Source: an uncultured Muribaculaceae bacterium
GTDB taxonomy: Bacteria > Bacteroidota > Bacteroidia > Bacteroidales > Muribaculaceae
Length of the DNA stretch: 19,799 nt
Reading direction: 5' to 3'
Assembly: GCA_910586975.1 (NCBI GenBank)
Contig: CAJUKX010000039.1
Coordinates: forward strand, 1-19,799
Part shown: positions 1 to 6,727 of the stretch, one piece after another
How the letters are laid out: each line of letters begins with the position of its first letter
Position numbering within the stretch: the stretch's first letter is position 1
Program-made: the position numbers and the translations under genes
Notes under the pieces: model-generated
Told to the model about the DNA's origin: nothing
Databases searched by the model: none
Seen by the model: only the letters and a program-made list of their open reading frames with translations

Positions 1-795
1 GTTCAAAATACGAATATAACCATCATCAATGTTGATGGAGAAGATTATGTGTCCATAACCGATTTGGCACGTCATAAAAGCGACGATCCTACTGCTGTTA
101 TTGGTAATTGGATGCGCAACCGTAATACAATTGAGTTTCTTGGTATTTGGGAGAGTCTATATAACCCCGATTTCAAACCCCTCGAATTCGAGGGGTTTAG
201 AAAAGAAGCGGGCTTGAATGCCTTTACTCTTTCCCCAAAGAAATGGATTGAAACAACCAATGCTATCGGTCTGATTTCTAAATCAGGACGTTATGGTGGT
301 ACCTACGCCCACAAGGATATTGCGTTCAAATTCGCAAGTTGGATTTCGGTTGAGTTTGAATTGTATATTGTCAAGGAGTTTCAACGGCTTAAAGCCGAGG
401 AACAACGGTTGATTGGTTGGTCGGCAAAGCGGGAGTTGTCTAAAATCAACTATCGCATACACACCGAAGCCATAAAACAGAACCTTATTCCGGCAGAGGT
501 TACAAAAGATCAGTCGAGCGTTATTTATGCCAATGAAGCCGATGTGTTGAATGTAGCAATGTTCGGCGTGACTGCTAAGCAATGGCGTGAGGCTAACCCC
601 GATTTGAAAGGGAATATCCGCGACTACGCATCGGTCAATGAACTCATCTGTCTATCCAATATGGAAAGTCTAAATGCCGTATTCATTGAGCAAGGACTAC
701 CACAATCAGAGCGACTTATAAAACTCAACCAAATCGCCATCCATCAGATGAGAGTGTTGGAGAGTGGTGATAATGATCGTAAACTTTTGAAATAA
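1..795 (+). CDS. KilA-N domain protein (5' partial)
   Basis: KilA-N is a DNA-binding domain typical of phage antirepressors and mobile elements. The frame is open from base 1, and the residues before the GTG at 49 (ending IINVDGEDYV) fit the usual KilA-N beginning, so that GTG is internal and the true start lies upstream of the window. Conserved KilA-N blocks are visible: ITDLARHK, the WMRNRNT stretch, EFEGFRKEAG, LSPKKWIE, and SGRYGGTYAHKDIAF followed by FASWIS. The second half (from about KRELSKINY) is the C-terminal region commonly attached to KilA-N in Bacteroidales; it ends in Lys-Leu-Leu-Lys and TAA. Its exact role, in transcription control or phage interaction, is unknown. The macro-domain gene begins 8 bp after the stop, suggesting cotranscription. 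A perfect 24-bp palindrome lies inside the coding region at 175-198. Confidence 0.9.
   Translation, partial: VQNTNITIINVDGEDYVSITDLARHKSDDPTAVIGNWMRNRNTIEFLGIWESLYNPDFKPLEFEGFRKEAGLNAFTLSPKKWIETTNAIGLISKSGRYGGTYAHKDIAFKFASWISVEFELYIVKEFQRLKAEEQRLIGWSAKRELSKINYRIHTEAIKQNLIPAEVTKDQSSVIYANEADVLNVAMFGVTAKQWREANPDLKGNIRDYASVNELICLSNMESLNAVFIEQGLPQSERLIKLNQIAIHQMRVLESGDNDRKLLK
175..198. repeat. Perfect 24-bp palindrome inside KilA-N coding sequence
   Basis: The left arm AAACCCCTCGAA is followed directly by its exact reverse complement, TTCGAGGGGTTT, with no loop. It encodes part of the conserved KilA-N stretch around Pro-Leu-Glu-Phe-Glu-Gly-Phe. A second palindrome occupies the equivalent codons of the KilA-N remnant downstream. 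Confidence 0.95.
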
Positions 796-803
796 ACCTC
801 ACA

Positions 804-1259
804 ATGATAAATTATATTGAGAAAGGTGACATATTCAATATCAGTGGCGTAAGTAGCTATGCCCACGGATGCAACTGTGCCGGAGCGATGGGCAAAGGAA
901 TTGCTTTGCAGTTTCGTAGCAAGTACCCGGATATGTATTCGGAATATAAAGCAATGTGCAAGGATGGAATTTACAAACCGGGTGATGTGTTCGATTACAA
1001 TTATGGAGAGGGACACATATACAACCTTGGCACACAGGCTACATGGAGAACGAAAGCACGGATAGAATATATTGAGCGGTCGGTTAAAAAGATGCTTGAA
1101 TTGGCTATGAGTGAAAATGTAACTAAAATTGCTCTCCCGGCGATTGGCGCCGGATTGGGTGGTTTGAAGTGGGATGATGTGAAAGATGTTCTGAATAGAG
1201 TGTCTGCCGATTATCCAACCATCGAATTATATGTTGTAGAATCTTACCAAAGAAACTAA
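804..1259 (+). CDS. Macro-domain protein (ADP-ribose hydrolase family)
   Basis: A stand-alone macro domain of 151 aa, with no signal peptide and presumably cytoplasmic. Macro domains bind ADP-ribose and often remove it from proteins, DNA or ADP-ribose-1''-phosphate. Visible signatures are the N-terminal GDIFNIS, the ligand loop HGCNCAGAMGKGIALQF (residues 21-37), the IYNLGTQATWR segment (72-82) and the second loop IGAGLGGLKW (114-123). The layout resembles the ALC1/TARG1-like and DarG antitoxin macro domains. As I recall the DarG family, its catalytic Lys lies in a PTKxHWR-like motif; the corresponding segment here reads GTQATWR with Gln at 78, so DNA de-ADP-ribosylation cannot be assumed. 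No DarT toxin is in view. The gene starts 8 bp after the KilA-N gene and is probably in its operon. Confidence 0.9.
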   Translation: MINYIEKGDIFNISGVSSYAHGCNCAGAMGKGIALQFRSKYPDMYSEYKAMCKDGIYKPGDVFDYNYGEGHIYNLGTQATWRTKARIEYIERSVKKMLELAMSENVTKIALPAIGAGLGGLKWDDVKDVLNRVSADYPTIELYVVESYQRN

Positions 1260-1282
1260 TTGTACTGAATTCGGTACAATTA
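1257..1282. repeat. 26-bp near-perfect palindrome overlapping the macro gene stop
   Basis: The arms TAATTGTACTGAA and TTCGGTACAATTA are reverse complements except for one base pair. The palindrome starts at the TAA stop of the macro gene and is centred on GAATTC, as is the palindrome in the KilA-N gene. It could form a hairpin at the end of the macro transcript, or mark a rearrangement junction. Confidence 0.9.
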
Positions 1283-1425
1283 AAAATACAGCAGTAAGCA
1301 ATAGTTTTGTCCTTTCCCCAAAGGCATGGATAGAACGTATAAACGCTAAAGGTATAATTGCCAAAGCAGGACGTTATGGTGGTACTTACGCACACAGGGA
1401 TATTGCGTATCACTTTGGAATGTAG
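1261..1425 (+). pseudogene. KilA-N domain remnant
   Basis: Reading from 1261 in frame gives a 54-residue stretch that aligns with the upstream KilA-N gene: TEF at the start, then NSFVLSPKAWIERINAKGI and AGRYGGTYAHRDIAYHFGM, then TAG at 1423. The match to LSPKKWIE and SGRYGGTYAHKDIAF is unmistakable. A run of 19 bases is identical in the two copies (284-302 and 1367-1385), while the rest has diverged. There is no start codon or N-terminal half, and the C-terminal region is absent; the stop falls where the intact gene has Ala-Ser-Trp. It is therefore a broken paralogue. Recognisable homology begins at the palindrome 1257-1282, directly after the macro gene stop. Confidence 0.85.
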
Positions 1426-1480
1426 TATTGCCCGAAATTAACGAAAAAACAGGATTATACCATAATATCGTTTGAATCAT

Positions 1481-1511
1481 TTTGATAATTCACAAAAAAT
1501 CACTACCTTTG
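1481..1511 (+). promoter_or_regulatory. Bacteroidota promoter of the glycogen operon
   Basis: TTTG at 1481-1484, a 19-bp spacer, then TACCTTTG at 1504-1511, which fits the -33/-7 consensus TTTG and TAnnTTTG. Transcription would begin near 1517, about 20 bases before the ATG at 1538. This excludes the in-frame upstream ATG at 1472 as the natural start. Confidence 0.85.
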
Positions 1512-1537
1512 CGGCTCGAAAAAGTATATATTTGTTT

Positions 1538-3178
1538 ATGCCCAACGAAGACATCAATTATATCTTCGAAGCTTCGTGGGAGGTTTGTAATAAAGTAGGT
1601 GGTATCTACACTGTTCTGTCTACCAAGGCGAAAACCCTCCAGAAGCTCCATAAGGATCAAGTAATTTTTATAGGTCCGGATGTATGGACCGAAGAGCGCC
1701 CTGCACTCGATTTTAAAGAATCAAAAACAATACTCAAGAAATGGCGTGAAACAGCGTTGCTTCCCGAAGGCTTGGCCGTACGTGTAGGCCGTTGGGAAAT
1801 CCCGGGACGTCCAATAGCAGTGTTGGTGAAATTCGATGCAATGTATGCGTCGAAAGATTCTTTTTACGGCTGGATGTGGGACAAATACGGAGTGGACTCC
1901 CTCCATGCATACGGCGACTACGACGAGGCTTGTGCCTTTGGCCGCGCAGCCGCTGCTGTCATAGAGAGCCTTGTAGAGTATTTAGGTGCAAAGGCCGGCA
2001 ATGTAGTAGCTCATTTTGATGAATGGACTCTCGGCGCCGGTTTGCTTACTGTGAAGGCTCGCGTACCCGAAGCCATGACCGTATTCACCACCCATGCCAC
2101 TTGCATAGGTCGCAGTATCTGCGGCAACGGCAAGCCCCTCTATGACTATCTCAAAGGATACAATGGCGACCAGATGGCTGCCGAGCTTAACATGCAGTCA
2201 AAACACTCGCTCGAGAAGGCTGCGGCTCATGCTGCCGACTGCTTCACCACCGTAAGCGATGTGACTGCCATGGAGTGCGAGCAGCTTCTTGAACGTAAGC
2301 CCGATGTAGTGACCCCCAACGGCTTTGAACCCGGATTCGTTCCCCAAGGAAAGAAGTATGACAAGGCCCGCAAGGCAGCCCGTGCCAAAATGATCGAGGT
2401 GGCAAACGCCCTCACCGGACGCAACTTTACCGACGATACATTCATCATGGCCACTTCAGGTCGCTGCGAATATCACAACAAGGGTATTGATGTGTATTGC
2501 GACGTGCTCGCCCGTCTTAACGAGACCGGCACTCCCAAGCCCGTTCTTGCCTTTGTGATGGTTCCCGCCTGGGTTGGAGCACCCCGCACCGACTTGGTTG
2601 CATCGCTCACCGAGGGTTTGAATACACGTCTTGCCGATGCTGTGATCACTCACAATCTCAATAACTACAACGAGGATCCGATAAACATGCGCCTGCATCA
2701 GCTGGGATTTGCTTCGGCCGAGGCTCACGGCGCTGTGACTGCAATCTACGTACCGTGCTATCTCAACGGCCACGACGGTGTGTTCAACATGAGCTACTAC
2801 GATCTGCTCATAGGCATGGATGCCACTGTGTTCCCCTCGTACTACGAACCATGGGGCTACACACCGCTCGAAAGCGTGGCTTTCGGAGTTCCCACAGTCA
2901 CCACATCACTCTCGGGCTTCGGCCAGTGGATACGCACCACTACAGAAAATACCTTTGCCGACTGCGGGGTAGTGGCAGTGATGCGCACCGACTCAAACTA
3001 CGATGAAGTGGTAAGAAACATATCAGACGATCTGCTCAAGCTCATGAGTGCTGACAGCAATCAGCGCGCCATGATATCGAAGGCTGCGATGGCCACCGCC
3101 GAACAAGCCGACTGGAGCAACTTCATCAAATACTATGATGAAGCATACGATATCGCTCTGAAAAATCATAAGAAATAA
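1538..3178 (+). CDS. Glycogen synthase, GT3 type
   Basis: Adds glucose from a nucleotide sugar to the non-reducing end of glycogen in the cytoplasm. At 546 aa it has the eukaryote-like GT3 architecture used by many Bacteroidota. The N-terminal donor/acceptor loop is FEASWEVCNKVGGIYTV (residues 10-26). The C-terminal domain carries SYYEPWGYTPLES, with Glu437 and Glu445 eight residues apart, as in the catalytic glutamates of yeast and animal glycogen synthases. Whether the donor is UDP- or ADP-glucose cannot be read from sequence. I chose the ATG at 1538 because the promoter at 1481-1511 lies inside the longer reading frame that begins at 1472, and because the family N-terminus aligns from this Met. 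glgP follows after 30 bp in the same direction, so synthesis and breakdown of glycogen appear to be cotranscribed. Confidence 0.92.
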   Translation: MPNEDINYIFEASWEVCNKVGGIYTVLSTKAKTLQKLHKDQVIFIGPDVWTEERPALDFKESKTILKKWRETALLPEGLAVRVGRWEIPGRPIAVLVKFDAMYASKDSFYGWMWDKYGVDSLHAYGDYDEACAFGRAAAAVIESLVEYLGAKAGNVVAHFDEWTLGAGLLTVKARVPEAMTVFTTHATCIGRSICGNGKPLYDYLKGYNGDQMAAELNMQSKHSLEKAAAHAADCFTTVSDVTAMECEQLLERKPDVVTPNGFEPGFVPQGKKYDKARKAARAKMIEVANALTGRNFTDDTFIMATSGRCEYHNKGIDVYCDVLARLNETGTPKPVLAFVMVPAWVGAPRTDLVASLTEGLNTRLADAVITHNLNNYNEDPINMRLHQLGFASAEAHGAVTAIYVPCYLNGHDGVFNMSYYDLLIGMDATVFPSYYEPWGYTPLESVAFGVPTVTTSLSGFGQWIRTTTENTFADCGVVAVMRTDSNYDEVVRNISDDLLKLMSADSNQRAMISKAAMATAEQADWSNFIKYYDEAYDIALKNHKK

Positions 3179-3208
3179 ATACAAGAAACTTTAGATAATA
3201 TAGCTAAA

Positions 3209-5767
3209 ATGAAACTACCGGTAAGCAAAACTAACGCACCCGTATGGCGTGACGTTACAGTTAGAGCCGAATTACCCGCACAGCTCAAGCCCCTCGAAGA
3301 GATGGCTCACAACCTGTGGTGGGTATGGAACAGTGAAGGTAAATCGCTCTTCCGCGACCTCAACCACGACCTTTGGCGCAGCACAGGCGAAAACCCCGTA
3401 ATGCTGCTGCATCGTCTTTCATCAGACCGTATCGACGAAATCCTCGCCGACAAGGTGATGATGGATCGTATCGCCAACGTATATGCCCAGATGCGCGAAT
3501 ATCTTGCAAAGCCCATGCGCAAGGATGTTCCTTCTATCTCATATTTCTCAATGGAATATGGTCTGTGCTCATGTCTCAAAATATATTCAGGCGGTCTTGG
3601 CGTACTCGCCGGTGACTATATCAAGGAAGCTTCAGACTCATGCATCGACATGACTGCCGTAGGTTTCCTCTATCGCTATGGCTACTTCACACAGACCCTC
3701 AGCGTTGAAGGTCAGCAGATTGCACAATACGAGCCTCAGAACTTCAACCAGCTCCCCATCGAGCAGGTAATGGACGCCGACGGTCATCCCATGATCATCG
3801 AAGTTCCTTATCCCGACCGTATCGTTTACAGCCACGTATGGCGCGTGAACGTTGGCCGCATGAAGCTCTATCTGATGGATACAGACTTCGATATGAACTC
3901 TGAATTCGACCGTCAGATCACCCACCAGCTCTACGGCGGTGACTGGGAAAACCGTATCAAGCAGGAATACCTCCTCGGTATCGGTGGTGTGCTCATGCTC
4001 AACAAGCTCGGCATCCACTCTCAGATTTATCACTGCAACGAAGGCCACGCAGCCCTGCTCAACCTGCAGCGTCTGGTTCAGTACGTACAGGAACAGCACC
4101 TCGACTTCAACGTAGCCCTCGAAATGGTACGTGCATCAAGCCTCTATACCGTTCACACTCCCGTACCCGCAGGTCACGACTACTTCGATGAATCACTCTT
4201 CGGCAAGTACATGGGTTCTTACCCCGCCAAGCTCGGCATCACATGGCAGGAGCTTATGGATATGGGTCGCGAGAATCCCGGTTCGCAGGAACGTTTCTCC
4301 ATGAGCGTTTTCGCACTCAACACATGCCAGGAAGCCAACGGCGTATCAAAGCTCCACGGTATCGTATCGCAGAAGATGTTTGCCGGTATCTGGAAGGGAT
4401 ACAGCTGGGAAGAAAGCCACGTAGGTTACGTAACCAACGGTGTGCACATGCCTACCTGGGCTGCTTCTGAATGGAAGGAATTCTACAAGAACAACCTCGG
4501 TCCTGAAGTATTCTACGATCAGTCTAACCCCGAAGCATGGAGCGGTATCTTCAATGTACCCGATGAACAGATCTGGAACATGCGTTGTCAGCTCAAGAAC
4601 AAGTTCATCAACTTCGTAAAGCGCGACTTCAAGGAAAAATGGCTTGCCAACCAGGGTGATCCCTCGGCAGTAATGGAAGTACTCGACCGCATCAACCCCA
4701 ATGCCCTCATCATCGGCTTCGCCCGTCGTTTCGCCACTTACAAGCGTGCCCACCTTCTCTTCACCGACCTCGATCGCCTCTCGCGCATCGTAAACAACGA
4801 AAAGTTCCCCGTGCAGTTCATCTTCTCGGGTAAGGCTCACCCCGCCGACGGCGCCGGTCAGGACCTCATCAAGCGTATCGTTGAAATCTCACGTCGTCCT
4901 GAATTCCTGGGTAAGATCATCTTCCTCGAAGACTATAACATGATCGTTGCCAAGCGTCTGGTTACCGGTGTTGACATCTGGCTCAATACTCCCACACGTC
5001 CTCTCGAAGCATCGGGTACATCAGGCGAAAAGGCCGAAATGAACGGCGTACTCAACTTCTCGGTACTCGACGGCTGGTGGTACGAAGGCTACCGCTTCAA
5101 CGAAAAGGCCGGTTGGGCGCTCACCGACAAGCGTACATTCACCGATCAGGGCCAGCAGGACAAGCTCGACGCTGCCACTATCTACCGTATGCTCGAAAAC
5201 GAAATCATCCCTCTGTATTTCGAAAAGAACTCAAAGGGTTACTCACCCAAGTGGATCGAATACATCAAGGGTTCTATCGGCGACATCGCTCCCCACTTCA
5301 CAATGAAGCGTATGATCGACGACTATATCGAACGCTTCTACGATCCTGAAGCAGCACGCTCTAAGCGCCTCGTTGCCCATGACTACGCTCTTGCAAAAGA
5401 AATCGTGGCCTGGAAGGAAAAAGTAGCTTCTGAATGGGATGGCGTCAAGGTTCTCGACGTACGTCAGACAGCCGATATCATCAACGGTGTAACCGGCGAA
5501 CCCTACTCTGTAGAAATCGTTGTAGACACCAACGGCATCGGTAAGGACCTCCACCTCGAACAGGTAGTATTCCGCACCGAAGACGGCGTTGAAAAGTTCG
5601 TGACACGCGAAGACTTCAAGGTTGTCAAGGAAGAAGGCTCTGTAATCACATACGAGCTCAAGTCAAAGATCAAGGATGCCGGTGTATTCCGTCTGGGTTA
5701 CCGTCTGTATCCCTGGAATGCAAACCTGCCCCACCGTCAGGACTTCGCATTCTCACGCTGGATCTGA
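3209..5767 (+). CDS. glgP: Alpha-glucan phosphorylase (GT35)
   Basis: Releases glucose 1-phosphate from glycogen or maltodextrin using phosphate and pyridoxal phosphate. At 852 aa it belongs to the shorter bacterial/archaeal phosphorylase group (TIGR02094), with an N-terminal DUF3417-like segment (LEEMAHNLWWVWN, about residues 30-42). The PLP-binding Lys is in EASGTSGEKAEMNG, Lys608, which aligns with the Lys of the classical EASGTGNMK motif. Other marks are YFSMEYGL, YSGGLGVLAGDY, HCNEGHAA and FARRFATYKRA. The C-terminal beta-rich extension is normal for this group. Codon use is strongly biased (GAA, CGT, AAC, CTC), which suggests high expression. It is second in the operon with the GT3 synthase and ends at a hairpin terminator. 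Confidence 0.95.
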   Translation: MKLPVSKTNAPVWRDVTVRAELPAQLKPLEEMAHNLWWVWNSEGKSLFRDLNHDLWRSTGENPVMLLHRLSSDRIDEILADKVMMDRIANVYAQMREYLAKPMRKDVPSISYFSMEYGLCSCLKIYSGGLGVLAGDYIKEASDSCIDMTAVGFLYRYGYFTQTLSVEGQQIAQYEPQNFNQLPIEQVMDADGHPMIIEVPYPDRIVYSHVWRVNVGRMKLYLMDTDFDMNSEFDRQITHQLYGGDWENRIKQEYLLGIGGVLMLNKLGIHSQIYHCNEGHAALLNLQRLVQYVQEQHLDFNVALEMVRASSLYTVHTPVPAGHDYFDESLFGKYMGSYPAKLGITWQELMDMGRENPGSQERFSMSVFALNTCQEANGVSKLHGIVSQKMFAGIWKGYSWEESHVGYVTNGVHMPTWAASEWKEFYKNNLGPEVFYDQSNPEAWSGIFNVPDEQIWNMRCQLKNKFINFVKRDFKEKWLANQGDPSAVMEVLDRINPNALIIGFARRFATYKRAHLLFTDLDRLSRIVNNEKFPVQFIFSGKAHPADGAGQDLIKRIVEISRRPEFLGKIIFLEDYNMIVAKRLVTGVDIWLNTPTRPLEASGTSGEKAEMNGVLNFSVLDGWWYEGYRFNEKAGWALTDKRTFTDQGQQDKLDAATIYRMLENEIIPLYFEKNSKGYSPKWIEYIKGSIGDIAPHFTMKRMIDDYIERFYDPEAARSKRLVAHDYALAKEIVAWKEKVASEWDGVKVLDVRQTADIINGVTGEPYSVEIVVDTNGIGKDLHLEQVVFRTEDGVEKFVTREDFKVVKEEGSVITYELKSKIKDAGVFRLGYRLYPWNANLPHRQDFAFSRWI

Positions 5768-5786
5768 TTCAACCGCGATAATACAT

Positions 5787-5829
5787 AAAAATATCCGCGA
5801 CACCTTCAAAAGTGCCGCGGATATTTTTT
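5787..5829. terminator. Bidirectional terminator between glgP and the barrel gene
   Basis: The arms AAAATATCCGCG and CGCGGATATTTTTT flank a further CAC/GTG pairing. A T-run follows on the + strand and an A-run precedes it, so the hairpin can end transcription of both convergent genes. Confidence 0.85.
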
Positions 5830-5848
5830 GGTATGGATATCAATAGCT

Positions 5849-6364
5849 TTAGAGTTTGAATCTTACACCCACCTGCAGGAGACCTTGGGCACCGAAGCCA
5901 AGTTCGCCGAACAGCGAGGCCGAGCGTGAGATGGATGCTTCGGCGCATACGGGAGAAACCTGGAATGCGAAGTAGCCCTTGTTGCGGCTGTCGTCGCCGA
6001 ATGTCATGTGCGAGATGTCGGCACCGATACCTACGTGTGCGTACATCTTGAGGATGCCTTTACGGTAGTAGTCGTACTTACCGTTGAGCATAATCACGTG
6101 GTAGTAGATGTTGCAGTCATCGGTGTGCTTGAAGCTGCTCGATGAGAATGTGTATGAAGCACCTAACTGAAGTTTTGGAAGAGCCTGGAAGTAGATTGCG
6201 GCTGTGACACCGCCCCATGCTGTGTTTACATTACCGATACCATCGTGCATGTCGCATGCATCCATCTGTGTGTAACCACCATAACCGAATTGTAGTGAAG
6301 TCTGCGCCTGGGCTGAAATGGTTAAGCCTATAACGGCGAGGAGTGCAATAAGGACTTTTTTCAT
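5849..6364 (-). CDS. Small outer-membrane beta-barrel protein
   Basis: 171 aa with a clear type I signal peptide (MKKVLIALLAVIGLTISAQA, cleavage after AQA). The mature part has alternating hydrophobic/polar strands rich in Gly, Tyr and Phe (for example LQFGYGGYTQ, KLQLGASYTFSSSSF, MYAHVGIGADISH, LLQVGVRFKL). That pattern suggests a small barrel of about eight strands; the last strand ends in Leu rather than the usual Phe. Two Cys near the start of the mature protein and others later (DACDMH, DDCNIY, SPVCAE) could form disulfides. There is no specific family assignment; porin-family or OmpX/OmpW-like proteins are the nearest description. It stands alone, convergent with glgP, and I found no full TAnnTTTG promoter upstream on this strand. 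Confidence 0.75.
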   Translation of the reverse strand: MKKVLIALLAVIGLTISAQAQTSLQFGYGGYTQMDACDMHDGIGNVNTAWGGVTAAIYFQALPKLQLGASYTFSSSSFKHTDDCNIYYHVIMLNGKYDYYRKGILKMYAHVGIGADISHMTFGDDSRNKGYFAFQVSPVCAEASISRSASLFGELGFGAQGLLQVGVRFKL

Positions 6365-6440
6365 TAGATTAAGTATTTAAATTTGATTAAATAGTTGATA
6401 AATCAGTTGTATTTATAACACCTGCATCAGCGAAATGTTG

Positions 6441-6448
6441 TATCTTTG
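6441..6448 (+). promoter_or_regulatory. Promoter -7 element upstream of prfA or of a small RNA
   Basis: TATCTTTG matches TAnnTTTG exactly, but no TTTG lies 19-21 bp upstream. Transcription would begin near 6454. The element lies in the 363-bp gap 6365-6727, which otherwise holds the candidate RNA and hairpin listed next and AT-rich sequence. Confidence 0.5.
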
Positions 6449-6453
6449 CAAAA

Positions 6454-6611
6454 AAAAGGATGTAGTTTGATAATAAATGTGAATAACTATGCCTGTCATT
6501 TCAGTGTGTATAACAGTATGAGATTAAAGCACCATATTTATATAAACTATTGATTCAATGCACCAAAGCCGCCTAAGGCAATGAGGTGCAAGATGTCCTT
6601 TTTTATTTTTT
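6454..6611 (+). ncRNA. Candidate small RNA or long prfA leader
   Basis: This segment follows a -7 element and has no plausible open frame. Near its end TGCACC (6559-6564) pairs with GGTGCA (6585-6590) around an inner GCC-TAA-GGC hairpin (6571-6579), and a T-rich tract follows at 6599-6611. That gives a candidate transcript of about 158 bases. I cannot assign it to a known RNA family. The 8 bases between the hairpin and the T-tract are more than a classical terminator has, so a 5' leader of prfA remains possible. Confidence 0.35.
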
Positions 6612-6647
6612 GTAGAATAGAAAAATTTAATAAAATAAATTAAACAG

Positions 6648-6702
6648 ATGGCAAAAATGTTAATATCGCACGGCTTCGCACGCTGTCGTAAGCCATGATA
6701 TT
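6648..6702 (+). other. Hairpin overlapping a 16-codon open frame before prfA
   Basis: AATATC (6662-6667) pairs with GATATT (6697-6702), and inside it GGCTT (6672-6676) pairs with AAGCC (6690-6694). A short frame, ATG at 6648 to TGA at 6698, runs through the hairpin (MAKMLISHGFARCRKP). It could be a leader structure for prfA or a chance occurrence. Confidence 0.3.
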
Positions 6703-6727
6703 GACGTTTGTCATTAAATAATCAAAG

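Noticed and set aside
49..51. GTG at 49 as start of the KilA-N gene
   Set aside because: The frame is open to base 1 and the preceding residues fit the conserved KilA-N beginning.
1..1425. An integrated prophage or complete DarTG toxin-antitoxin system
   Set aside because: Only KilA-N and macro genes are visible; there is no integrase, structural phage gene, DarT or attachment repeat in the window.
1472..1537. N-terminal extension of the glycogen synthase from the ATG at 1472
   Set aside because: A full promoter lies within it and the GT3 family N-terminus begins at the ATG at 1538.
3638..4099. Long antisense open frames inside glgP, pgk, prfA and the SulP gene
   Set aside because: They mirror strongly biased codons of the real genes and show no family motifs, signal peptides or promoters.
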